From NCBI RefSeq assembly GCF_001514115.1, contig NZ_KQ948457.1, forward strand, positions 249,829 to 313,828: a DNA stretch of 64,000 nt, in the 5' to 3' direction. The DNA comes from Streptomyces olivochromogenes (GTDB lineage: Bacteria; Actinomycetota; Actinomycetes; Streptomycetales; Streptomycetaceae). The position numbers were made by a program, and so were the translations under genes. The number at the start of each line of letters is the position of its first letter. Within the stretch, counting starts at the first letter, position 1. Below the pieces are notes generated by a model. It did not search any database. It saw only the letters and a program-made list of their open reading frames with translations, and was not told the DNA's origin. This document shows, piece by piece, positions 41,286 to 48,829 of this stretch.

Positions 41286-42752
41286 TCAGACAGCCATAGC
41301 CGCGGACCCTTTCGCGGACTGCGCCACGGGCGCCACCGCGGGCTTCGGCAGCACCGCGTAGAGCAGGAAGGAGACCGCGACGGTCGCCACCCAGCCGAGG
41401 CCGTACTCGCCGACGGGGTTGTTCGACGCCAGCGGACCCGTGAACCAGTCGGACGTGCTGAACAGCAGGCCCGAGCCGAGCCCGAGCGCCCACGCGGCGA
41501 CCGCGGCCGGGCTGAAGCCGCCCCGGTACCAGTAGGCGCTGGTGCGCGTGGTGTCGAGCAGGGCCCCGGCGTCGTACTCCTCGCGGCGCAGCATGTCCGC
41601 GCCGAAGACGCCGACCCAGGCCGAGAACGTGACCGCGAGCAGCGAGAGGAACGCGATGAACGAGCCCATGAAGGAGGTCGCCACCAGCATCAGGACGCCG
41701 CCGAGGACCAGTGAGATCACGGCGTTGACCGCGACCGCCCGGTGCCGCGACACCTTGATGCCGAGGGTCTGCGCGGTGAAGCCCGCCGAGTACATCGACA
41801 TCGCGTTGATCAGCAGCATGCCGACCAGAGCGATGAGCAGGTAGGGCACCGCGATCCACAGCGGCAGGATCGTGCCGACGAAGGAGACCGGGTCGGCGGC
41901 CGAGGCCAGGTCCGGCGTCGAGTCCGCCATCACCGCGCCCATCAGGATCAGGGGGAGTACGACGATGCCGGCGCCGACCACCGAATTGCGCACGATCGCC
42001 GCCGGCGAGGCCGTACGCGGCAGATAGCGCGTGAAGTCCGGCGCCGACGGCGCCCAGCTGATGCCGCCCGCCGCGATCAGTCCGACCCCCGTGATCATCA
42101 GGGATGTCGGGCCGGCGGGCCGCCCGAAGACCCTGCCCCAGTCCGTGTCCGCGACCAGATGGCCGAGGACGAGCAGGGAGAAGCCGCCGAAGAGCCACGT
42201 CGCCCATGTGCTGCACGTCCGGACGGCGCTGATGCCGAGGCCCGAGATCGCGAACGTCGCCACCACGAAGGCCAGCAGCGTCGCGACGATCAGGAACGTG
42301 CTGCTCCTGATGCCGAAGAGCACGTTCAGGATGGCCAGCAGGGCGTAGGAGCCCGTCACCGCGTTGATCGTCTCCCAGCCCCAGCGGGCGATCCAGATCA
42401 GCGAACCCGGCAGGAGATTTCCGCGCTGGCCGAAGACCGCGCGGGACAGGGTCAAGCCGGGAGCGCCGCCCCGCTTGCCCGCGATGCCGACCAGACCCAC
42501 CAGGCCGTACGACACGACCGGCGCCGCGAGGCCGACGGTCAGGGCCTGCCAGAAATTGAGTCCGTAGGAGACGGCCAGGGCCGCGCCCATGGTCAGCAGC
42601 AGGACGGTGATGTTGGCCGCGATCCAGGTGGGAAGGAGTTCGCGGGTCTTCGCGTGTCGCTCGGAGTCGGGGACGGGCTCGATGCCCCGGGTTTCCAGAA
42701 CGTGGTGCGCGGATGTGTCGAGGGCGCCATCGGAGCGGTCGGTGGACCTCAT
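41286..42752 (-). CDS. NCS1-family nucleobase/cation symporter
   Basis: 488 residues with about 12 membrane helices. After a hydrophilic N-terminus (MRSTDRSDGALDTSAHHVLE), NCS1 hallmarks include GKRGGAPGLTLSRAVFGQRG (near 81-100), SLIWIARWGWETINAV and SWAPSAPDFTRYLPRTAS. These are typical of cytosine/purine permeases of the CodB type. The ATG at 42752 was chosen because upstream in-frame sequence is antisense to ftsY. It probably forms an operon with the following flavin oxidoreductase. Substrate unknown. Confidence 0.92.
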   Translation of the reverse strand: MRSTDRSDGALDTSAHHVLETRGIEPVPDSERHAKTRELLPTWIAANITVLLLTMGAALAVSYGLNFWQALTVGLAAPVVSYGLVGLVGIAGKRGGAPGLTLSRAVFGQRGNLLPGSLIWIARWGWETINAVTGSYALLAILNVLFGIRSSTFLIVATLLAFVVATFAISGLGISAVRTCSTWATWLFGGFSLLVLGHLVADTDWGRVFGRPAGPTSLMITGVGLIAAGGISWAPSAPDFTRYLPRTASPAAIVRNSVVGAGIVVLPLILMGAVMADSTPDLASAADPVSFVGTILPLWIAVPYLLIALVGMLLINAMSMYSAGFTAQTLGIKVSRHRAVAVNAVISLVLGGVLMLVATSFMGSFIAFLSLLAVTFSAWVGVFGADMLRREEYDAGALLDTTRTSAYWYRGGFSPAAVAAWALGLGSGLLFSTSDWFTGPLASNNPVGEYGLGWVATVAVSFLLYAVLPKPAVAPVAQSAKGSAAMAV

Positions 42753-42840
42753 GGCAATTAAGCATACTTTGTGTCGTTTCTTACGCTTTCGCGAGGCGCG
42801 TTCTCGGGGGAAGCCACGGAATCCCTCCGATGACACGGAG

Positions 42841-42860
42841 TCCCCCTCCCGGGAGGGGGA
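42841..42860. promoter_or_regulatory. Perfect 20-bp palindrome upstream of ftsY
   Basis: TCCCCCTCCC followed directly by GGGAGGGGGA makes a gapless palindrome that ends 21 bp before the ftsY ATG. It could be an operator between the divergent permease and ftsY genes or an mRNA hairpin in the ftsY leader. Function inferred. Confidence 0.4.
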
Positions 42861-42881
42861 TGACTGATACTGGGGAGCGTT

Positions 42882-44090
42882 ATGGAAACCGTCATCCTTG
42901 CTGTAGTCATCGCCGTGGTCGTGATCGGCGCACTCGGCGGGCTCGTCATCGGCAGTCGCCGCAGGAAGCCGCTGCCCCCGGCGCCCCCCACCACGCCCGA
43001 CATCACCGCCCCTCCGGCCGAGCCGCACGTCGGCGACGAGGCCGAGATCCCGCACGACGAAGAGCGCCGGACGATAGAGGAGGTGGATCTCCCGGGCGGC
43101 TCGGCCGCGCCGGTCGTCGTCGAGGAACCCGAACCCGTTGTCGAAGCTCCCGCGATCGAGATCCCGGAGCCGACCGCCGGGCGCCTGGTGCGGCTGCGCG
43201 CCCGCCTCTCGCGCTCGCAGAACGCGCTCGGCAAGGGGCTGCTCACGCTCCTCTCGCGCGAGCACCTCGACGAGGACACCTGGGAGGAGATCGAGGACAC
43301 GCTGCTGACCGCCGACGTCGGCGTGCAGCCCACCCAGGAGCTGGTCGAGCGGCTGCGTGAGCGCGTGAAGGTGCTCGGTACGCGGACGCCCGACGAGCTG
43401 CGCACCCTGCTGCGCGAGGAACTTCTGCAGCTTCTCGTCCCCGAGTTCGACCGTACGGTCAAGACCGACTCGAACCTCGACACCCCGGGCATCGTCATGG
43501 TCGTCGGTGTCAACGGCACGGGGAAGACCACCACCACCGGCAAGCTCGCCCGCGTCCTCGTCGCCGACGGCAAGCACGTGGTGCTCGGCGCCGCCGACAC
43601 CTTCCGTGCCGCCGCCGCCGACCAGCTGCAGACCTGGGGCGAGCGTGTAGGTGCCCGTACCGTGCGGGGCCCCGAGGGCGGCGACCCCGCCTCGATCGCC
43701 TTCGACGCGGTCAAGGAGGGCATCGAGGAGGGTGCCGACGTCGTCCTCATCGACACGGCCGGACGGCTTCACACCAAGACCGGGCTCATGGACGAGCTCG
43801 GCAAGGTCAAGCGTGTCGTCGAGAAGCACGCCCCGCTCGACGAGGTGCTGCTGGTCCTCGACGCCACGACCGGCCAGAACGGTCTGGTGCAGGCCCGCGT
43901 CTTCGCCGAGGTCGTCGACATCACCGGCATCGTGCTGACCAAGCTCGACGGCACCGCGAAGGGCGGCATCGTGATCGCGGTCCAGCGCGAGCTGGGGGTG
44001 CCGGTCAAGCTGGTGGGTCTGGGCGAGGGCGCGGACGACCTGGCGCCGTTCGAGCCGGAGGCGTTCGTTGACGCCCTTATCGGAGAGTGA
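42882..44090 (+). CDS. ftsY: Signal-recognition-particle receptor FtsY
   Basis: SRP receptor GTPase that docks ribosomes at the membrane with Ffh. 402 residues. An N-terminal membrane anchor (METVILAVVIAVVVIGALGG) and an acidic A-domain (to about 95) precede the NG domain: VVGVNGTGKTTTTGKLA (G1, near 207), DTFRAAAADQL, LIDTAGRLHTK (G3, near 290), TKLDGTAKGG (G4) and GLGEGADDLAPF. GGGGAG precedes the ATG. A membrane-anchored FtsY is typical of actinobacteria. Confidence 0.98.
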   Translation: METVILAVVIAVVVIGALGGLVIGSRRRKPLPPAPPTTPDITAPPAEPHVGDEAEIPHDEERRTIEEVDLPGGSAAPVVVEEPEPVVEAPAIEIPEPTAGRLVRLRARLSRSQNALGKGLLTLLSREHLDEDTWEEIEDTLLTADVGVQPTQELVERLRERVKVLGTRTPDELRTLLREELLQLLVPEFDRTVKTDSNLDTPGIVMVVGVNGTGKTTTTGKLARVLVADGKHVVLGAADTFRAAAADQLQTWGERVGARTVRGPEGGDPASIAFDAVKEGIEEGADVVLIDTAGRLHTKTGLMDELGKVKRVVEKHAPLDEVLLVLDATTGQNGLVQARVFAEVVDITGIVLTKLDGTAKGGIVIAVQRELGVPVKLVGLGEGADDLAPFEPEAFVDALIGE

Positions 44091-44123
44091 ACCCCACCTC
44101 CCGAAGCTGGTAGGTGGTTCTGT

Positions 44124-44163
44124 AAGCGTCCGTCCCCGAGGTGCAGTTCGGGGGCGGACGCTT
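44124..44163 (+). terminator. ftsY terminator
   Basis: AAGCGTCCGTCCCCGA (44124-44139) pairs with 44148-44163 over 16 bp with one G-U wobble and an 8-nt loop, 33 bp after the ftsY stop. Confidence 0.85.
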
Positions 44164-44195
44164 TGCCGTGTACGGCGTTGCCGTCGTCGGTGTCG

Positions 44196-44858
44196 TTACG
44201 CGCGCGACCGGTGCGCCACGTACGCCAGCGTCCCCAGCAGCAACCGTGCCTGCGGCGGCTTGGTCGCCGAGTCCAGGGCGGGGGAGCGCAGCCAGCGGAC
44301 CGGACCGAGGCCGGCGCGGTCGGAGGGCGGGGCGGTGACGTACGTACCGGGGCCGAGGCCGTGCAGGTCGAGGGAGGCGTCGTCCCAGCCCATCCGGTAG
44401 AGCAGCTCGGGGAGCTCGGCCGCGGCGCCGGGGGCGACGAGGAAGTGGGCGCGGCCGTCCGGGGTCGCGGTGACGGGCCCGGTGGGCAGGCCCATTCGCT
44501 CCAGGCGGACGAGCGCGCGGCGCCCGGCGGCCTCGGCGACCTCGATGACGTCGAACGCGCGGCCGACCGGCAGCATCACCGCGGCACCCGGGAACTCGCC
44601 CCAGGTCTCGGAGACCTCGTCGAGCGTGGCCCCCGCTTCGAGCACCGGCGCGAAGTCCAGCGGATGCGCCCCCGGCGCGGGGCAGCCGGCCTTGCCGCAG
44701 GAGCACGCGCCCGCGGCGGCCCGGGCGCCGGGGACCACGTCCCAGCCCCACAGCCCGGTGAACTCGGCCACCGCGGTGCACTCCGACGAGCGGCCGCGGC
44801 GACGGGTGCCGGGCCGGCTTTCGCGCATTCCCCGACTGCTGCCGATCGTGAAGCCCAT
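44196..44858 (-). CDS. Bifunctional DNA primase/polymerase (PrimPol) N-terminal-domain protein
   Basis: 220 residues. Segments FTGLWGWDVVPGARAAAGAC, SCGKAGCPAPGAHPLDF and GPVTATPDGRAHFLVAP match the PrimPol N-terminal domain seen in actinobacterial proteins and plasmid replicases. The acidic pair expected for catalysis is hard to identify (VIEVAEAAG replaces the common D-D/E-D motif), so activity is doubtful. ATG 44858 has GGAGGGG upstream (minus strand) and removes an antisense-like extension. It sits alone between ftsY and nsdA, convergent with ftsY. Confidence 0.8.
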   Translation of the reverse strand: MGFTIGSSRGMRESRPGTRRRGRSSECTAVAEFTGLWGWDVVPGARAAAGACSCGKAGCPAPGAHPLDFAPVLEAGATLDEVSETWGEFPGAAVMLPVGRAFDVIEVAEAAGRRALVRLERMGLPTGPVTATPDGRAHFLVAPGAAAELPELLYRMGWDDASLDLHGLGPGTYVTAPPSDRAGLGPVRWLRSPALDSATKPPQARLLLGTLAYVAHRSRA

Positions 44859-45316
44859 GCCCCCTCCAACGGGTCCGACGCGTCGACGGTTACGCCATGA
44901 ACGCGAAACATCACTCAGTGTGTTCAAGTCCCCGGATGTCACGTGGTTGGCGACGCGATCCCGGCAGCGCCCGGAAGCGTCCCGGGTGGTGTACCCGGCG
45001 GCGCGCGCCCCCGAATGCATCGTTCCGCCACTTCTGGCTGTCCTATGTCAAGTGAATCGTGTACAGGCGATCAGGAGTTCATTCGAAGGGGTGGCGAATG
45101 GTGGCGTTTCCGGGATCGCCATGGCTGGACGCGTGATCGTAGGATTACTTTGAGTGCACGAGTCCTGGGGACGTATGCACTCGTGGGTATGCCGGAGGCA
45201 AGTCGGCTTCCCGTTCGAAGGGTGAGAACTGCCGGACGTGCGGCTGTATTTACCGGCATTCTGATAGGGCTTGGCGCACGCAGCGTACAAGTGGTCTCAG
45301 GGATGGGGGCGTTCCA
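44859..45316. promoter_or_regulatory. Divergent promoter region of the PrimPol-like gene and nsdA
   Basis: No convincing gene is seen in these 458 bp. Base composition drops toward AT between about 45040 and 45290. An inverted repeat, CACGAGT (45157-45163) and ACTCGTG (45179-45185), lies about 130 bp before nsdA and could be an operator. Frames across it lack GC-rich third positions. Confidence 0.45.
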
Positions 45317-46792
45317 GTGGGCGGCAACGGCGGAAGCGGTACGAACGCTGACAAGCGCCCGAATGAGCTGTTGGGCTCGTGGTTCGTGCGCAGTGGCTGG
45401 TCGAAGGGCGAGCTGGCGCGGCAAGTGAACCGAAGGGCCCGCCAGTTGGGGGCCAATCACATCTCCACGGACACCTCCCGGGTGCGCCGCTGGCTGGACG
45501 GCGAGAATCCGCGCGAGCCGATTCCGCGGATCCTGTCCGAGCTGTTCTCCGAGCGGTTCGGCTGTGTGGTCGCCGTCGAGGACCTCGGTCTGCGCGCCGC
45601 CCACCAGTCACCGTCCGTGTCGGGTGTCGACCTGCCCTGGACCGGCCCGCAGACCGTGGCGCTGATCAGCGAGTACTCGCGCAGTGACCTGATGCTGGCG
45701 CGGCGTGGCTTCCTCGGCAGCTCGCTGGCCCTCGCCGCGGGCCCCGCCCTCATCGAGCCCATGCAGCGCTGGCTGGTGCCCTCGCCCGCCGCGCCCCAGG
45801 AGGAGCCCGAGTCCCCGGCCGCCGCGCGCCGCCCCGGCCGGCTCTCCCAGCCCGAGCTGGACCTTCTGGAGTCCACCACGGTGATGTTCCGCCAGTGGGA
45901 CGCCCAGTGCGGCGGCGGTCTGCGCCGCAAGGCGGTCGTCGGCCAGCTGCACGAGGTGACCGACCTGCTCCAGGAGCCGCAGCCCGGGGCGACCAGCAAA
46001 CGCCTGTTCAAGGTCGCCGCCGAGCTGGCCGAGCTTGCGGGCTGGATGAGCTACGACGTGGGGCTGCAACCCACCGCGCAGAAGTACTTCGTGCTCGCCC
46101 TGCACGCCGCCAAGGAGGCGGGCGACAAGCCGCTGGGCTCGTACATCCTCTCCAGCATGAGCCGCCAGATGATCCACCTCGGCCGGCCCGACGACGCGCT
46201 CGAACTCATCCATCTGGCGCAGTACGGAAGCCGTGACTGCGCGAGCCCGCGCACCCAGTCCATGCTGTATGCGATGGAGGCCCGCGCCTACGCGAACATG
46301 GGCCAGCCCGGAAAGTGCAAGCGGGCCGTCCGGATGGCCGAGGACAGCTTCGAGGACGTTCACGAGTGGGACGACCCGGACCCCGACTGGATCCGCTTCT
46401 TCTCGCTGGCCGAGCTGCACGGCGAGAACTCGCACTCCTACCGGGACCTGGCCTACGTCGCGGGCCGCAGCCCCACGTACGCCTCGCTCGCCGAGCCCCT
46501 GATGCAGCAGGCCGTCGACCTCTTCGCCAAGGACGGCGAGCACCAGCGTTCGTACGCACTCAATCTCATCGGCATGGCCACCGTGCACCTGCTGCGGCGC
46601 GAGCCCGAACAGAGTGCGGTATTGGCCAAGGACGCGATGGCGATCGCCAAGAAGGTGCGCTCCGAGCGCGTCAACACTCGTATCCGAAAGACGGTCGACA
46701 CGGCCGTCCGTGACTTCGGTGACCTCGCCGAGGTCGTGGACCTCACCGAGCAGCTCGCCGTCAACCTTCCCGAGACCGCGGAAGCGGTCTGA
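45317..46792 (+). CDS. nsdA: Negative regulator of development and antibiotic production NsdA
   Basis: 491 residues. Residues 15-85 form a helix-turn-helix-like domain (GWSKGELARQVNRRARQLGA, TDTSRVRRWLDGENPREPIP). Residues 170-480 are TPR-like helices (GWMSYDVGLQPTAQKYFVLA, YVAGRSPTYASLAEPLMQQA, RVNTRIRKTVDTAVRDFGDL). The length, fold and the place between ftsY and amtB match NsdA of S. coelicolor, whose loss enhances sporulation and actinorhodin. GTG 45317 is used; the ribosome site is weak. It probably acts as a DNA-binding regulator with a TPR signalling part. Confidence 0.9.
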   Translation: MGGNGGSGTNADKRPNELLGSWFVRSGWSKGELARQVNRRARQLGANHISTDTSRVRRWLDGENPREPIPRILSELFSERFGCVVAVEDLGLRAAHQSPSVSGVDLPWTGPQTVALISEYSRSDLMLARRGFLGSSLALAAGPALIEPMQRWLVPSPAAPQEEPESPAAARRPGRLSQPELDLLESTTVMFRQWDAQCGGGLRRKAVVGQLHEVTDLLQEPQPGATSKRLFKVAAELAELAGWMSYDVGLQPTAQKYFVLALHAAKEAGDKPLGSYILSSMSRQMIHLGRPDDALELIHLAQYGSRDCASPRTQSMLYAMEARAYANMGQPGKCKRAVRMAEDSFEDVHEWDDPDPDWIRFFSLAELHGENSHSYRDLAYVAGRSPTYASLAEPLMQQAVDLFAKDGEHQRSYALNLIGMATVHLLRREPEQSAVLAKDAMAIAKKVRSERVNTRIRKTVDTAVRDFGDLAEVVDLTEQLAVNLPETAEAV

Positions 46793-46975
46793 GCCCGGGC
46801 CGCGGAAGCGGTCCGACCCCAGTACCCCGGCCACGGCCGGTCGTCCCGAACCGCCCGACTCGGCTCCCCCATGCCAGGTCATCGGACGACCAGCCGTGGC
46901 CGGTTCGTTTGCCTTCTGGGAAGGTTGCGCCACGATAACGATCGCTCCGCCCGGTATCAGCCAGTTCATGGAGGC

Positions 46976-47011
46976 GTAACACACGAGGTGCCTTCGTCAC
47001 TGCGGCGAAAC
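46976..47011 (+). promoter_or_regulatory. GlnR-type binding box upstream of amtB
   Basis: GTCAC-N6-GAAAC (46996-47011) matches the Streptomyces GlnR half-box gTnAC-N6-GaAAC exactly. Four bases upstream is a weaker partner, GTAAC-N6-GGTGC (46976-46991). It lies 119 bp before the amtB start, as expected for nitrogen-limited induction of amtB-glnK-glnD. Confidence 0.7.
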
Positions 47012-47129
47012 ATCGAGGGGCGTCGACGGAAACCGCGCTGCGTCAATCTCATGGCGCATAACCGGCCCACCCCTCATGACCGCTCAGGCTTCGCCCGCAC
47101 GGGGCCGTACCAACGACGAGGAGACGCCG

Positions 47130-48467
47130 ATGGCACCAGCCATCACGCTAGCCGCAGAAGCTCCCAAGCTCTCGGCCGCCAACACCGGGTTCATGCTCAT
47201 CGCTTCCGCTCTGGTGCTGATCATGACCCCCGGCCTCGCCTTCTTCTACGGAGGCATGGTCCGTGTCAAGAGCACCCTGAACATGCTGATGATGAGCTTC
47301 ATCAGCATGGGGATCATCACGATCCTGTGGGTGCTGTACGGCTTCTCGCTCGCCTTCGGCACGGACAAGGGTTCGTTCATCGGCTGGACCTCGGACTGGG
47401 TCGGCCTCAGCAACATCGGCCTGACGGAGCTGTGGCCGGGCTACACCATCCCGATCTTCGTCTTCATGGTCTTCCAGCTGATGTTCGCCATCATCACGCC
47501 CGCGCTGATAAGCGGTGCGCTGGCGGACCGGGTGAAGTTCACGGCGTGGTCGCTGTTCATCGCACTGTGGGCCACGGTCGTCTACTTCCCGGTCGCGCAC
47601 TGGGTCTGGGGCACCGGCGGCTGGGCGTTCGACCTCGGCGTGATCGACTTCGCCGGTGGTACGGCGGTCCACATCAACGCGGGTGCCGCGGCGCTCGGCG
47701 TGATCCTGGTCATCGGCAAGCGCGTCGGATTCAAGAAGGACCCGATGCGTCCGCACAGCCTCCCGCTGGTGATGCTCGGCTCCGGTCTGCTGTGGTTCGG
47801 CTGGTTCGGATTCAACGCCGGTTCGTGGCTCGGCAACGACGACGGCGTCGGCGCGCTGATGTTCGTCAACACGCAGATCGCCACCGCGGCCGCCATGCTG
47901 GCCTGGCTCATCTACGAGAAGATCCGCCACGGCGCGTTCACCACGCTGGGCGCCGCCTCCGGCGCGGTCGCCGGGCTGGTCGCCATCACCCCGTCCGGTG
48001 GCGCGGTCTCCCCGCTCGGCGCGATCGCCGTCGGCGCCATCGCCGGTGTCGTGTGCGCCATGGCTGTCGGCCTCAAGTACAAGTTCGGCTACGACGACTC
48101 CCTCGACGTGGTCGGCGTGCACCTCGTCGGCGGTGTCATCGGCTCCCTGCTGATCGGCTTCTTCGCCAGCGGCAAGGGCCAGTCCACCGTCGAGGGTCTC
48201 TTCTACGGCGGCGGTCTCACCCAGTTCTGGAAGCAGTGCGCCGGTGTCTTCGCCGTCCTCGGCTACTCCCTGGTCGTCTCCGCGATCCTCGCCTTCATCA
48301 TCGACAAGACGATGGGCATGCGGGTCACCGAGGACGAGGAGATCGCCGGCATCGACCAGGCCGAGCACGCCGAGACCGCATACGACTTCAGTGGAGCGGG
48401 CGGCGGCATCGTCGGCGGCTCGGTTTCCGCCCTCGCGGGTACGGAGAGCAAGAAGGTGGACGCATGA
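47130..48467 (+). CDS. amtB: Ammonium transporter
   Basis: 445 residues with 11 predicted membrane helices. Family motifs are MTPGLAFFYGGMVRVKSTLN (near 25-44), DFAGGTAVHINAGAAALG (near 171-188, pore histidine) and LHxxGG-type VGVHLVGGVIGSLL (second pore histidine). The C-terminal tail carries DEEIAGIDQAEHAETAY. ATG 47130 (MAPAITLAAEAPKL) with GAGGAGA upstream is preferred; ATG 47076 would add 18 polar residues. It overlaps glnK by four bases (ATGA), and GlnK blocks the channel when nitrogen is plentiful. Confidence 0.97.
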   Translation: MAPAITLAAEAPKLSAANTGFMLIASALVLIMTPGLAFFYGGMVRVKSTLNMLMMSFISMGIITILWVLYGFSLAFGTDKGSFIGWTSDWVGLSNIGLTELWPGYTIPIFVFMVFQLMFAIITPALISGALADRVKFTAWSLFIALWATVVYFPVAHWVWGTGGWAFDLGVIDFAGGTAVHINAGAAALGVILVIGKRVGFKKDPMRPHSLPLVMLGSGLLWFGWFGFNAGSWLGNDDGVGALMFVNTQIATAAAMLAWLIYEKIRHGAFTTLGAASGAVAGLVAITPSGGAVSPLGAIAVGAIAGVVCAMAVGLKYKFGYDDSLDVVGVHLVGGVIGSLLIGFFASGKGQSTVEGLFYGGGLTQFWKQCAGVFAVLGYSLVVSAILAFIIDKTMGMRVTEDEEIAGIDQAEHAETAYDFSGAGGGIVGGSVSALAGTESKKVDA

Positions 48468-48802
48468 AGCTCATCACCGCCGTCGTGAAGCCCCACCGGC
48501 TCGACGAGATCAAGGAGGCCCTGCAGGCCTTCGGGGTGCACGGTCTCACGGTCACGGAGGCCAGCGGCTACGGTCGGCAGCGGGGACACACCGAGGTCTA
48601 CCGTGGTGCCGAGTACACCGTCGACCTGGTCCCCAAGATCCGCATCGAGGTGCTGGCCGAGGACGACGACGCCGAACAGCTGATCGATGTCGTCGTGAAG
48701 GCGGCCCGCACCGGCAAGATCGGTGACGGCAAGGTGTGGTCCATCCCGGTCGAGACGGCCGTCCGGGTCCGGACCGGCGAGCGCGGCCCGGACGCGCTCT
48801 AA
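48464..48802 (+). CDS. glnK: Nitrogen regulatory PII protein GlnK
   Basis: 112 residues, normal PII length. The T-loop reads GYGRQRGHTEVYRGAEY with Tyr51 at the modification site. In Streptomyces this tyrosine is adenylylated by GlnD, rather than uridylylated as in enterics. The C-terminal TGKIGDGKVW loop binds ATP/ADP. It is translationally coupled to amtB and followed by glnD 27 bp later. Confidence 0.98.
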   Translation: MKLITAVVKPHRLDEIKEALQAFGVHGLTVTEASGYGRQRGHTEVYRGAEYTVDLVPKIRIEVLAEDDDAEQLIDVVVKAARTGKIGDGKVWSIPVETAVRVRTGERGPDAL

Positions 48803-48829
48803 ACAGAAGATCAGAACAGGAGCCACTGG

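Noticed and set aside
44943..45428. 161-codon plus-strand frame upstream of and overlapping nsdA
   Set aside because: Codon third positions are not GC-rich in the AT-richer promoter part, it overlaps the well-supported nsdA start, and no family resemblance was seen.
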